Source of the DNA: Myxococcales bacterium
GTDB lineage: Bacteria > Myxococcota_A > Polyangia > Nannocystales > Nannocystaceae
Reading direction: 5' to 3'
DNA length: 64,000 nucleotides
NCBI GenBank assembly: GCA_020633335.1
Contig: JACKDU010000014.1
Location: forward strand, 1-64,000
The number at the start of each line of letters is the position of its first letter. The first letter of the stretch is position 1. Positions 8,046 to 16,790 of the stretch are shown in pieces. The position numbers and the translations under genes are program-made. Under the pieces are notes generated by a model, which had not been told where the DNA came from, did not search any database, and saw only the letters and a program-made list of their open reading frames with translations.

Positions 8046-8306
8046 CGAAGGTGCGTAGCGTCGCCCGGCGGGGGATGGATCACTGGGACGGGTCGATTTG
8101 TGATCGCGGCGCCGTGGCTGGCCCCAGCGATCGCCCCGGCCGCGCGGATCCGGGCTATCTCCGCGTCGGGATTTGCCGGCGTGGATCGGGAATTGTCCGC
8201 GTCGTCGCTGGCGCTCGGGGGGCGCGGGCGCGCGACGAACGATCGCCGCATTTTTCTGCGAACACTTCGGCGCCTCTCCCTACTACCCCCGTGTGTCGCG
8301 GAGCGA
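8046..8306. other. Gene-free 261-bp stretch
   Basis: It lies between the FG-GAP gene start and the truncated rhodanese copy. I see no convincing gene. It should contain the promoter of the minus-strand FG-GAP gene. Confidence 0.4.
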
Positions 8307-8308
8307 GG

Positions 8309-8467
8309 GATGTTGAGCGCCCCCGGCAGGTGGCCGCCGCCGTACTCCCCCGGCGAGCGGACATCGATGAGGGCCGCGCCTTGCTCCTCGATCAGGGTGC
8401 GCGCGTCATTGCTCTTGATGTGGCTGGGGCCGCCGCTTCCTCCGAACAACACGTTCCACAGGGACAT
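8309..8467 (-). pseudogene. Truncated duplicate of the rhodanese gene
   Basis: The start ATG (8467) and the first ~53 codons match the intact rhodanese copy, with substitutions (MSLWNVLFGGSGG, then LIDVRSPGEYGGGHLPGALNIP). Similarity stops at NIP, and the frame runs on into unrelated sequence. The catalytic-cysteine loop is missing, so the product cannot be an active sulfurtransferase. The leader hairpin and ribosome-binding site are intact. Confidence 0.8.
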
Positions 8468-8475
8468 CTTGGACT

Positions 8476-8502
8476 CCTTGCTTGTCCCGGGTAGAAGCAA
8501 GG
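8476..8502 (-). promoter_or_regulatory. Conserved RBS hairpin of the truncated rhodanese copy
   Basis: CCTTGCTT at 8476-8483 pairs with AAGCAAGG at 8495-8502 around an 11-nt loop. Both arms are identical to those of the first copy while four of the eleven loop bases differ, which fits conservation of the stem. Confidence 0.55.
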
Positions 8503-8571
8503 TCCGGGCCAGCGTGGTGCCGCTGGTCGCCTGCGGGCCCGAGCCGCGTCCGGAGCCGGAGCCCGCGTGGG

Positions 8572-9156
8572 TCAGCGCTCGGCCTGCTCGCGCTCGGCCT
8601 GGGCCTCGAGCTCGCGGATCCAGGCCCGCTCCGCCTCGGCGCGGGTGTCCAGCGCCGCGAGCGCGCACTCCGGGGGCGGGGGCGCGTCGGCGCGGGCCGA
8701 GGCGGCGGCCACCAGCGTCCGCACGGTCATCGTCTCTCGCAGGTCGAAGCGGACGACGGTGAGCGCCTCGTCGTCGCCGTCCAGGCGCGCGCGCTCGGCC
8801 GCGCTCAGGCTCGCCACGCGGAGGAGGCCGAGGTAGCCATAGGCTCGGGCCCCCGGCGCGTCGGCGGCCGCGAGCGCGCGCAGGCAGGGCTCGCCGCAGG
8901 TAGCGACGATATGATCATAGTGGGCCCAGAGCTCGCTGCAGCGATGATCGACGTTGATCAGCGCCGCCTCGAAATGCGTGGCAGCGCAGAGCAGGCTCAT
9001 GCTCCGCGCGTGGGATCCCTCGGTCGCGCTCGCGCAGGTCGGGGCACTGGCGCTCGCACCCTGCGGGGGCTGGCCGGCTGGCGTCGGCTCTCCCGCGCAG
9101 GCGAGCGCCCACGAGACCAGCGCCCCGACGATGCTCCTTGTGGTCGGTCGCCCCAC
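8572..9156 (-). CDS. Hypothetical lipoprotein
   Basis: 194 aa starting with GTG. The signal peptide has a hydrophobic core SIVGALVSWALAC with lipobox ALAC, so it is probably a lipid-anchored envelope protein. Four more cysteines lie between residues 40 and 95 (CASATEG, LLCAATH, HRCSEL, CGEPCLRAL), suggesting disulfides in a helical domain. The C-terminus is Glu/Ala/Arg-rich and helical. No family is recognised. It is divergent from the next lipoprotein gene, and the 67-bp gap presumably holds promoters for both. Confidence 0.6.
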   Translation of the reverse strand: MGRPTTRSIVGALVSWALACAGEPTPAGQPPQGASASAPTCASATEGSHARSMSLLCAATHFEAALINVDHRCSELWAHYDHIVATCGEPCLRALAAADAPGARAYGYLGLLRVASLSAAERARLDGDDEALTVVRFDLRETMTVRTLVAAASARADAPPPPECALAALDTRAEAERAWIRELEAQAEREQAER

Positions 9157-9223
9157 GCCACCAACCTAGCACGAGCGAGGAGCCACGCCTCGTGGCCCCG
9201 CGAGCCCGTGTTAGGGAGGGATC

Positions 9224-9613
9224 ATGGCTGATCTCCGCGCGCTCGCCCCCTGGATCCTCGCCCTCCTGATCGGCGCGCCAGGCTGCGTCGGCGACGACGC
9301 CGCGACCTCCGCGGGCTGCGACGATCCGCCGGAGCTGGTGATCGACAACGGCACCCCGTGGACGCTCGCCGGGATCGAGTACCGACCCTGCGGGAGCGCC
9401 GACCCCGACGAGAGCTTCCCCTTCCCGCCGCCCGGGCTCCCGCCAGGGGAGCAATTCACGGTGGCGCTGACGGGCCCCGGCTGCTTCGAAGTACAGGTCG
9501 ACGAGGCGAGCGGCTGCTCCCTCGATCCGCGGGTGAGCACCGGTGATCTCGCGGCCTGCGCGTCGAAGAGCGTCCACCTCGACGAGGCGATGTTCGGATG
9601 TCCTGGCGGATGA
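9224..9613 (+). CDS. Hypothetical small lipoprotein
   Basis: 129 aa. ATG is preceded by GGAGGG at a good distance. The signal peptide ends in the lipobox GAPGC. The mature part is a small domain with eight cysteines counting the lipidated one, likely beta-rich (ELVIDNGTPWTLAGIEYRPC, then GEQFTVALTGPGCFEVQV). No homologue is recognised. It precedes the type VI locus by 111 bp, but nothing links it functionally to secretion. Confidence 0.6.
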   Translation: MADLRALAPWILALLIGAPGCVGDDAATSAGCDDPPELVIDNGTPWTLAGIEYRPCGSADPDESFPFPPPGLPPGEQFTVALTGPGCFEVQVDEASGCSLDPRVSTGDLAACASKSVHLDEAMFGCPGG

Positions 9614-9724
9614 GCGCACGTGGTGGCGATGTGTTGATCGCCATGTAGTTGGACATACAAAAAACTCAAAGCAGCGCTGCGGCCCCGTGCTTGCGGGTGT
9701 CTGCGGCTTCTCCGATAGTCAGCG

Positions 9725-10486
9725 GTGGTGATTCGATCGCGCGCAGCGGGCCGCTGGGCCCTCGCCGGCTCGCTCGTGGCCGCCGCCGCCGCCCTCGGGG
9801 GCTGTCGGCCGCGGGCCTGCGAGGCGCCGGAGATGAGCGTCCAGGTGGTGCTCCACCCCGGCGAGCCGCTCAGCCCCAACGATCAGGGGGAGTCGCTGCC
9901 GACGACCGTCCACCTCTACCAGCTCAAGACCCCGGAGCCGATCGGCAAGGTCACCCTCGACCAGCTCCTCGCCGACGCCAAGGCGGCCCTCGGCGAGAGC
10001 TTCATCGCCGAGGAGAGCTTCGTCGTCTGGCCGAAGAAGGACGAGGTGCGGGCCGTGCAGCCGAAGGGCGACGCCCAGCAGATCCTCCTGGTCGCCGAGT
10101 TCCGCCGCCTCCTCGGCACCGGCTGGTACCAGAGCTACGACGTCCCCGAGCGCGCGCTCCACGAGGCGGCCTACTGCACGGCGGAGAAGCGGCGGCGCAA
10201 GGACAGGCGGAAGAAGGCGCTCGGTCAGCCCTGCTTCTTCGTCACCCTCGAGCAATACACGGTCCACGGGAGCCCCTCGAGCGCGGGCTTCGACGGGCCG
10301 CGCCCCGAGTGCGCGCCGCCGCCGTGGATGTACGAGATCGACAACCATGAGCGGCGCCGGGCCGAGCGCAAGGAGCGACGGCGACGGCGGGGCGGGGGCC
10401 TGCCGCGGCGACCCCCGAGCGCCCCGAAGGTGCCCAACCTCCCCAAGGACCCGGCCGGCGCGGCGCCGGCGAACCCGATCCGATGA
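9725..10486 (+). CDS. tssJ: Type VI secretion outer-membrane lipoprotein TssJ
   Basis: Outer-membrane lipoprotein of the T6SS trans-envelope complex, which docks TssM. It has a lipobox LGGC and a beta-sandwich domain with typical TssJ features: VHLYQLKTPEPIG, LLVAEFRRLLGTGWY and CFFVTLEQYTVHG. At 253 aa it is longer than usual (about 160-190) because of a basic Arg/Pro-rich C-terminal extension. GTG codons at 9725 and 9728 are the possible starts. It is the first gene of the co-directional tssJ-K-L-M-B-C-A-vgrG run. Family assignment relies on fold-like pattern and position. Confidence 0.82.
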   Translation: MVIRSRAAGRWALAGSLVAAAAALGGCRPRACEAPEMSVQVVLHPGEPLSPNDQGESLPTTVHLYQLKTPEPIGKVTLDQLLADAKAALGESFIAEESFVVWPKKDEVRAVQPKGDAQQILLVAEFRRLLGTGWYQSYDVPERALHEAAYCTAEKRRRKDRRKKALGQPCFFVTLEQYTVHGSPSSAGFDGPRPECAPPPWMYEIDNHERRRAERKERRRRRGGGLPRRPPSAPKVPNLPKDPAGAAPANPIR

Positions 10487-10557
10487 GATGACGATGAGCG
10501 CCCTGGGATCCGTGCATGTGCAGCGAGGGGCCGCGAGGGGCCGCGGGGGAGGTGCGT

Positions 10558-11931
10558 GTGGCTGAGCGCGACCTGACGCCGATCGCCTGGCGGGACGGGG
10601 CGCTGATCGCCCCGCAGCACCTCCAGCGCCAGGACCTCTTCCACCAGGCGAGCCTCGCCGGGCGCCTCGCGGCCCTCAGCCCCTACACCTGGGGGGTCTC
10701 GCGCCTCCGCCTCGACGACGCGGCGCTGCGGCAGGGGCAGGCGCGGGTGCTCGAGGTCGAGGCGGTCTTCGCCGACGGGACCCTCGCGCGGGCGCGGGCC
10801 GACGAGCGCGGGGCCCCGCCGCCGCGGGCGATCGCCGAGGCGATGCCGCCGAGCGCCGAGCGCCTCGACGTCGCCCTCGCGCTCCCGGAATTCCGCGAGG
10901 GCGCCGACAACTTCGCCGGCGACGTCGACGCCCGCTACCGCCCGGCGATCCGCCGTGAAGTCGCCGATCTCTGCGGCGGCCGCTCGCGGGTCGACCTCGA
11001 GGTCGGCGAGGCCAACCTCGCGCTCCTCCTCGGCGACGAGGCCCGGCGGCCGGGGGTCCAGACGATCAAGATCGGCGAGGTCGTGCGCGGGGCCGACGGC
11101 GGCCTCGCCTGGTCGACGGGCTACGTCCCGCCCTGCCTGGCGATCGGCGCGGCGCCGGGGCTGGGGGCCGAGCTTCGGGCGATCCTCGCGCTGGCGATCG
11201 CCCGCCGGCGGGCGCTGGTCGAGCTCCGCCGCGAGCACGACCCCGAGCGCGCTGAATTCCTCGGCCGCGACGTCACCCACTACCTCCTCCTCGACGCGCT
11301 CGGCGGCGCGATCCCGGCCCTGCGTCACCTGGTCGAAGAGCCAGGGACGCCGCCCCTCGCGGCCTACCTGACGCTCGCCGAGCTCGCCGGCAAGCTCACC
11401 TCCTTCGCCACCCAGGTCGATCCGGCGGCGCTCCCGAGCTTCCACTACCTCGACCTGCGGGCGAGCTTCGACGGGCTCTTCGCGGCGATCCGCGAGATGC
11501 TGGGGATCGCGATCGAGGCCGGCTTCGTCCGGATCCCCCTGGCGCTGCGCCAGGAGGACGGGGTCTGGCTCGGCCGCCTCGGCGACGACGCGCTCGCCTG
11601 CCGCTCCTACGTCCTCGCGGTCGAGTCCTCGCTGCCGGCGGGCGACGTCGCTGGCGGGCTCCCGCGCCTCTCGAAGGTCGCGTCGTGGGGGCGGATCACC
11701 ACCCACGTCAAGCAGGCGACCCCCGGGGTGCGGATCGAGCACCTGTCGCGGGCGCCGGCCGAGGTCCCGCAGCGGCCGCGGCAGCTCTACTTCGCCCTCC
11801 ACACCGACGATCCCGACTGGCGTGAGGTGCTCCGCGAGCGGACCCTCGCGCTCTACTTCCCCGAGCCCTACGACCCGCGGCGGCTGCGGATCGAGCTCTT
11901 CGGGATCCGCGAGGGGGGCGCGGCGACGTGA
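10558..11931 (+). CDS. tssK: Type VI baseplate protein TssK
   Basis: Trimeric baseplate component linking the baseplate to the TssL/TssM membrane complex. The TssK N-terminal motif WRDGALIAPQHLQRQD is clear, as are QTIKIGEVV, a GFVRIPLAL stretch and the C-terminal region with LPRLSKVASWGRI. GTG at 10558 is chosen because GGGGGAGG ends 5 nt upstream and the protein then starts just before the conserved region; an ATG at 10516 in the same frame would add 14 unconserved residues. The stop overlaps tssL by 4 nt (GTGA). Length of 457 aa is normal for TssK. Confidence 0.92.
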   Translation: MAERDLTPIAWRDGALIAPQHLQRQDLFHQASLAGRLAALSPYTWGVSRLRLDDAALRQGQARVLEVEAVFADGTLARARADERGAPPPRAIAEAMPPSAERLDVALALPEFREGADNFAGDVDARYRPAIRREVADLCGGRSRVDLEVGEANLALLLGDEARRPGVQTIKIGEVVRGADGGLAWSTGYVPPCLAIGAAPGLGAELRAILALAIARRRALVELRREHDPERAEFLGRDVTHYLLLDALGGAIPALRHLVEEPGTPPLAAYLTLAELAGKLTSFATQVDPAALPSFHYLDLRASFDGLFAAIREMLGIAIEAGFVRIPLALRQEDGVWLGRLGDDALACRSYVLAVESSLPAGDVAGGLPRLSKVASWGRITTHVKQATPGVRIEHLSRAPAEVPQRPRQLYFALHTDDPDWREVLRERTLALYFPEPYDPRRLRIELFGIREGGAAT

Positions 11932-12659
11932 GCCTCGCGGGCGCCGACGATCCGCGCCTCGGCGCCGAGCGCCTCGCGCGGCCGGTGCTGGCGGCGATCG
12001 AGGTGCTGGCGACGATCGATCCCCGGGCCGACGCGGCCGCGCTCGAGCGGGCGCGGGCCGGGGTGATGGGGGCGCTCGAGGGGGCGGAGGCGGCGATCCG
12101 CGGGCGCTTCGGCGGCGACGCGGCGACCGCGAGCAAGTACGCGCTGGCGGCGTTGGCCGACGAGGTCGCGCTCCGCGAGGCCGGGCCGCTCCGCGAGCAC
12201 TGGCGGCCGCGCAGCCTCCAGCTCCACTACTTCCAGGACAACCGGGCGGGCTACGGCTTCTTCGAGCGGCTGGCGGCGCTCGAGGGGGCGGCGTCGGGGG
12301 CCGGCCGCGACCTCGCGCTGGCGATCTACGTCCTCGCGCTCGGGCTCGGCTTCCAGGGGCGCCACGCCGACGCGGCCGAGGGGGCGGCGGCGCTGCGTCG
12401 CCACCTCGAGGGCGCGAGGCGGGCGCTCGCGGCCGGTGATTCGAGCGGCGACGCAGCGGCGCTCAGGGCCTGGCGCCGGGCGCCCCGCAGCGGCCTTCGG
12501 CGGCCGCCGCCGACGCTCGGCGCGGGCGGCCGCTGGCTCGCGCTGGCGGCCCTCCTCTTTGTGATCGGCCTCTTCGTCGAGGCCCGCTGCGCGCTCGGGT
12601 CGATGCGCGACGAGGCGAGCGCGGCGATCGGCGAGCGGGCGGGCTTGCCCAGGGTCTGA
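11928..12659 (+). CDS. tssL: Type VI inner-membrane protein TssL (DotU/IcmH)
   Basis: DotU-type inner-membrane component. The cytoplasmic helical domain shows KYALAALADEVALRE and HYFQDNRAGYGFFERL, followed by LALAIYVLALGLGFQGRH, all characteristic. A single C-terminal transmembrane helix (WLALAALLFVIGLFVEA, near residue 205) is as expected for this family. 243 aa. The GTG start overlaps the tssK stop, and tssM follows after 7 nt, so the three are probably translated together. No peptidoglycan-binding extension is present. Confidence 0.92.
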   Translation: MSLAGADDPRLGAERLARPVLAAIEVLATIDPRADAAALERARAGVMGALEGAEAAIRGRFGGDAATASKYALAALADEVALREAGPLREHWRPRSLQLHYFQDNRAGYGFFERLAALEGAASGAGRDLALAIYVLALGLGFQGRHADAAEGAAALRRHLEGARRALAAGDSSGDAAALRAWRRAPRSGLRRPPPTLGAGGRWLALAALLFVIGLFVEARCALGSMRDEASAAIGERAGLPRV

Positions 12660-12666
12660 GGCGACG

Positions 12667-15600
12667 ATGCTCAAGGTCCTGGTCATCGTCCTCGTCGCCC
12701 TCCTGGCCGCCCTCGCGCTCGCCAGCCGGTGGTTGGTCGAGCCCCTCGGGCTCCCGGCGTGGCTGCCGACCGCGCTCGCGGCCGCGGCGCTCGCCCTCGC
12801 GGCCCTCGCCGTCACGGTCGCGCTGGTCCGCCGGGCGCTCGATCGCCGGCGGGGGCGGCGGGCCGGCGATCCCAGCCGCGAGGCGCTGCGGGCCTTCGTC
12901 GACCACGAGCTCCAGCGGGCGCGCGAGGCCGCCGGCGACGATCCTGCGTGGGCGCTGGTCCTCGGGCCGAGCGGCGCGGGCAAGAGCGCGGCCCTCCTGG
13001 CGAGCGGCCTCCGCTTCCGGGCCGGGCTCGGCCCCGAGCGCTTCGTCGCGGGCGGGGCGATCCAGGCGACCGACCGGGTCGCGTTCTACCTGGCCGAAGG
13101 GACACCTTCGACGATCCTCGTCGACACCAGCGGCCGCTACGTCGACGGCGGGCCGGCGGACGAGGCCGAGTGGCGCCTGGTGATCGAGGCCCTCGCCGCC
13201 GGCGGGCCCCGGCGACCGCTGGGGGCGATCGTCGCGCTGGTCGACGCGCCGGCGCTCCTCGGCGGCGATCCGGCGGCCCTCGGCGAGGCGCTGCGCAGGC
13301 GGATCGACGAGGTCCAGGCCGGCCTCGGCGTGGTCACGCCGATCACCCTCGTGGTCGCCAAGGTCGACGCGTTGGTCGGCTTCGCTCGCCTCGCGGAGCT
13401 GGTCGGCGCCGACGCCCTCGGCCTCACCCTCGAGGTCGCGGGGCCCGGGGCCGACGCCGCCCGCGGGGTCGTCGAGCGCGAGCTCCGGGCGCTGGTCGAC
13501 GATCTCGGGCGGGCGGCCTTCGACGCGCTCGATCGCGCGCCCGGGGCGGAGGCCCGCGGCGAGGTGCTGCGGGGGCTCGCGGCGATCGAGCGCCTCGGGG
13601 AGGCGAGCGCCGCCCTCGCGGCCGCGCTGGTCCCCGATCACGGGGCCGCCGACGCGCCGATCCTCCGGACGATCGCCTGGGCGAGCGCCGGCGAGCTCGG
13701 GCGTCGGAGTGAGCTGTCCCTTCGGCCAGCCATCGATCCGGTGATGGCGGCGGCCGAGGAGGCCTGCGGGCGGCCGCCGCGGCGGGCGAGCGCGGCCGGG
13801 CGGGGCGACGCGCCAGCGCTCTCGCTCGCCAGGGTCTTCGGCGAGCTCCTCCCGGGCGATCGCTGGATCGCCGGCTGGAGCCGCCGCCGCCTCGCCGGCG
13901 AGCGCTGGCGGCGGGGCCTCGCCGGCGGCGCGGCGATCGTCGCCTGCGCCGGCCTCGGCCTCGGCCTCGCCGGCGCGGCCCGGGGCAACCACCGCCTGGT
14001 CGGCGCGGTGATCGGCGGCCTCCACGGCCTCGATCGCGCGGGCTCCGGCCCCGGGCTCATCGCCGCCCGCGATCTCGCGCCGCTCCAGGAGGCGGTCCAC
14101 ACCCTCGAGACCCACGCCGCCGAGGGCCCGCCCTGGTCGCTGCGCTGGGGGCTCTACCAGGGCGACGCGCTGGTCGACGAGGCGAGCGAGCTCTACCTCC
14201 AGACCCTCGCGTCGCGGGTGATCACCCCGCTGGCGGCGGCGTCCGAGGAGGAGCTCCAGCGCCTGGCCCGGCGCAGCCGCGGCGGCGGCGAGCTGGCGCG
14301 CGACGAGTACTGGCAGGCGGTCCGCACCCTCCGCCTCTACATCCTCCTCACCCGCGAGGGCGAGGCGGTCCACGTCCTCAGCGAGGGCGAGCGGCGCTGG
14401 CTGGCCCCCGCGCTCGCCCGCGCCTGGGGCGGCGCAGAGGAGGCCGATCCGCTGACCCTGGCCGCCAGCGAGGCGCTGGTCGAGCGCGACCTCCCGCGCC
14501 TCGGCGCCGGCGGTGACGCGGCGCGCGGGGCCGCGCTGCCGGCCCGCGATCCGCGGATCGTCGAGCGCGCCCGGGTGATCCTCCGCCGCTCCGCCCGCGG
14601 CCGCCTCTGGGTCGACGACCTCGCCGATCGTCCCCTCGGCGGCGGCGAGCCGATCCGGATCGCCTCCTTTGCCCCCTCCGCGAGCTGGCTTCAGAACCAG
14701 GACCGAAAGGTCAGGTCGGCCTTCACCCGCCCGGGCTGGGCCGACGTCCACCGCCTCCTCCGCTGCGAGGGCGACCCCCAGGTCGGCGAGCTCGGCGAGT
14801 ACCTGGTCGCCGCCGAGGTGATCGACGAGCGCGGCTGCCAGGAGGAGCTGGAGGCGCTCCACGCCGCCTACTTCGCGGCCTACGTCCGCGAGTGGAACCA
14901 CTTCCTCGACACCATGCACGTGGTCGAGCCCGAGGGCTACGAGGCGATCCGCGCGCTCATCGAGGACATGACGATCACCGGCGGGCCGACGGTCAACGCG
15001 CTCGAGGGGCTCTTCCTCAAGGTCGCCGACAACGCGCTCCTCGATCCCCACCCGGGCGAGGGCGGGGCGGCGGCCGGCTGGCTCGCCGCCTGGGCCTCGC
15101 GCGGCCGCGGCGGGCGAGGGGGCGGCGCGGGCGGGGCCCAGGCCTCGGTGAAGAGCGTCCGCGACGCGCTCGAGCCCTTCTACCGCTACGGCTACCAGGC
15201 GGCGGCCGGCGAGGGCGCGGCGACCACCCCGCTCCAGGCCTACGCGTCGCTCCTGATGCGGATCGGCGGGCCCCTCGGCGAGCACGCGCGCACCCGCGAC
15301 GCGGCCGCGCTCGAGCAGGCCCGCAAGCACGCCGCCGACGTCTTCCGGCTCCTCTACGAGGAGCAGCTGCCGATCCAGCACCCGCAGTGGCGGCCGGTGC
15401 TCGAGCGCCTCCTCGAGCCGCCGATCCGCGGGCTCCTCGAGGAGGTGCGCCGGGGCGAGCGCGACCTCCTGACCCAGCGGTGGTGCAACGAGGTCCACGG
15501 CCCCTTCGAGGCGATGAAGATCTGCTACCCCTTCGCCCGCGACGGGGCCTGCAACGCCTCGGCGAGCGAGGTCGCCGAGCTCTTTCACCCGAAGAACGGC

Positions 15601-16260
15601 GCGCTCTGGAGGCTCTACGAGGAGGCGCTGAGCGGCCGCTTCCCCTTCCAGGGCGATCGCTACGGGGTCGCGGCCCAGGGCTACGGCTCGCGCCTCCGCC
15701 TCAACCCGCAGGTCGCCGAGCTCCTCACCCACGCCAAGGAGCTCGGCGAGGTGCTCTTCCCCGGCGTCGCGGCCGAGCCCCGCTTCGCCTTCTCGATCCT
15801 CTTCCAGCCCTCGACCTCCGCCTCGAAGATCACCCTCGACGTCGACGGCTCGCTCATCGAGTACAACAACAACCACCGCGACACCTTCCGGCCGATGGCC
15901 TGGCCCGGGGGCGGCGGCGCGCCGGGGGCGACGATCGTCGCCGACACCCACATGGGCGAGCAGCGGGCCCACGGCGAGGGGTTTTGGGGGCTCTTCAAGC
16001 TCCTCGAGCAGGGCGACGTCGACCAGGAGCAGCGCTTCATCCGGGTGCGCATGCGGGTCGGCGCGGCCAAGGACGTCCAATTCACGATCAACCCGGAGAG
16101 CGGCCTCGGGACCCCGCTCTTCGGCCGCCTGCGCCCCGACGCCCGCCTCATGGACGTCTTCCGGGCGCCCCGCCTCCAGGTCCCCCGCAACCTCTTCATC
16201 GGCGGGATGAGCTGCCCCTCGCAGCTCCGCCCCGCGTCCCCGGCGACCTCGTCGCCCTAG
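12667..16260 (+). CDS. tssM: Type VI inner-membrane protein TssM (IcmF)
   Basis: The large IcmF component that spans the envelope and contacts TssJ. Two N-terminal transmembrane helices (residues 3-22 and 33-57) are followed by a cytoplasmic NTPase domain with Walker A LGPSGAGKS near residue 100 and TILVDTSGRY. A third transmembrane helix lies near residue 420, and a long periplasmic part ends with FTINPESGLGTPLF and LFIGGMSCPSQ. 1197 aa, full length, uninterrupted. Three copies of the 16-nt palindrome lie inside it (13090, 13714, 14699). The next gene, tssB, is 45 nt downstream. Confidence 0.94.
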   Translation: MLKVLVIVLVALLAALALASRWLVEPLGLPAWLPTALAAAALALAALAVTVALVRRALDRRRGRRAGDPSREALRAFVDHELQRAREAAGDDPAWALVLGPSGAGKSAALLASGLRFRAGLGPERFVAGGAIQATDRVAFYLAEGTPSTILVDTSGRYVDGGPADEAEWRLVIEALAAGGPRRPLGAIVALVDAPALLGGDPAALGEALRRRIDEVQAGLGVVTPITLVVAKVDALVGFARLAELVGADALGLTLEVAGPGADAARGVVERELRALVDDLGRAAFDALDRAPGAEARGEVLRGLAAIERLGEASAALAAALVPDHGAADAPILRTIAWASAGELGRRSELSLRPAIDPVMAAAEEACGRPPRRASAAGRGDAPALSLARVFGELLPGDRWIAGWSRRRLAGERWRRGLAGGAAIVACAGLGLGLAGAARGNHRLVGAVIGGLHGLDRAGSGPGLIAARDLAPLQEAVHTLETHAAEGPPWSLRWGLYQGDALVDEASELYLQTLASRVITPLAAASEEELQRLARRSRGGGELARDEYWQAVRTLRLYILLTREGEAVHVLSEGERRWLAPALARAWGGAEEADPLTLAASEALVERDLPRLGAGGDAARGAALPARDPRIVERARVILRRSARGRLWVDDLADRPLGGGEPIRIASFAPSASWLQNQDRKVRSAFTRPGWADVHRLLRCEGDPQVGELGEYLVAAEVIDERGCQEELEALHAAYFAAYVREWNHFLDTMHVVEPEGYEAIRALIEDMTITGGPTVNALEGLFLKVADNALLDPHPGEGGAAAGWLAAWASRGRGGRGGGAGGAQASVKSVRDALEPFYRYGYQAAAGEGAATTPLQAYASLLMRIGGPLGEHARTRDAAALEQARKHAADVFRLLYEEQLPIQHPQWRPVLERLLEPPIRGLLEEVRRGERDLLTQRWCNEVHGPFEAMKICYPFARDGACNASASEVAELFHPKNGALWRLYEEALSGRFPFQGDRYGVAAQGYGSRLRLNPQVAELLTHAKELGEVLFPGVAAEPRFAFSILFQPSTSASKITLDVDGSLIEYNNNHRDTFRPMAWPGGGGAPGATIVADTHMGEQRAHGEGFWGLFKLLEQGDVDQEQRFIRVRMRVGAAKDVQFTINPESGLGTPLFGRLRPDARLMDVFRAPRLQVPRNLFIGGMSCPSQLRPASPATSSP
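13090..13105 (-). repeat. 16-nt palindrome site 1 (in tssM)
   Basis: Minus strand reads GTGTCC CTTC GGCCAG. Member of the dispersed family described in the findings. Confidence 0.6.
13714..13729 (+). repeat. 16-nt palindrome site 2 (in tssM)
   Basis: CTGTCC CTTC GGCCAG; 15 of 16 bases shared with site 1 on the opposite strand. Confidence 0.65.
14699..14714 (-). repeat. 16-nt palindrome site 3 (in tssM)
   Basis: Minus strand reads CTGACC TTTC GGTCCT; a diverged member. Confidence 0.45.
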
Positions 16261-16305
16261 CCCACACACACGGATCACGGACCCGAGACCAAGGAGAGCC
16301 AAGGT

Positions 16306-16788
16306 ATGGCACGCGAAGGATCGATCGCTCCCGAGGAGCGGATCAACATCATCTACAAGTCGGTCAAGGAGGGCGAGGTCCACGGCGAGCTCCCCCTCAA
16401 CGTCCTGGTCCTCGGCGACTTCAAGGGGGCGCCCGACGAGGCCCACATCGAGGATCGCGAGCTCATGCACATCAAGTCGAAGGACGACTTCAAGCGCGAG
16501 CTTCAGGCCCAGCGGGTCCACCTCGACCTCCGGGTCCCCGATCGCCTGAGCGGCGAGGAGGGGGCGGAGATGACGGTCTCGCTCGACTTCGGGGCGATCG
16601 GCGACTTCGGCCCAGAGGGGATCCTCCGCCAGGTGCCGGCGCTCCGCGAGCTCAAGCGGATGCGCGACGCGCTGAGCGGCCTCAAGAGCCCGCTCGAGAA
16701 CCAGCCGAGCTTCCGCCGCCTCCTCAACGACCTCGTCGGTGATCTCTCGGCTGCCCATGCCGCCCGCCGCGATCAGGAGAACGACTAG
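16306..16788 (+). CDS. tssB: Type VI sheath small subunit TssB (VipA)
   Basis: Small subunit of the contractile sheath, pairing with TssC. Characteristic pieces are RINIIYKSV, LPLNVLVLGDF, VHLDLRVPDRLSG, LDFGAIGDFGPEGILRQVP and LLNDLVGDL. 160 aa, the usual size. A strong AAGGAG site precedes the ATG. tssC begins 3 nt after the stop, so the two subunits are translated from the same message in the expected order. Confidence 0.95.
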   Translation: MAREGSIAPEERINIIYKSVKEGEVHGELPLNVLVLGDFKGAPDEAHIEDRELMHIKSKDDFKRELQAQRVHLDLRVPDRLSGEEGAEMTVSLDFGAIGDFGPEGILRQVPALRELKRMRDALSGLKSPLENQPSFRRLLNDLVGDLSAAHAARRDQEND

Positions 16789-16790
16789 CC

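Larger units (their letters stand above)
8307..8520 (-). repeat. Direct repeat copy 2 (truncated rhodanese and leader)
   Basis: Second copy of the 214-bp repeat at 6041-6254, same orientation and gap-free. At 8307 the similarity stops abruptly in the middle of the rhodanese coding sequence. Confidence 0.85.

Noticed and set aside
12463..16758. 1431-codon open frame on the minus strand opposite tssL/tssM/tssB
   Set aside because: It is the antisense shadow of strongly GC3-biased genes. Its composition is Glu/Arg/Ala/Leu low complexity with no motif, while the plus strand encodes clear T6SS proteins.
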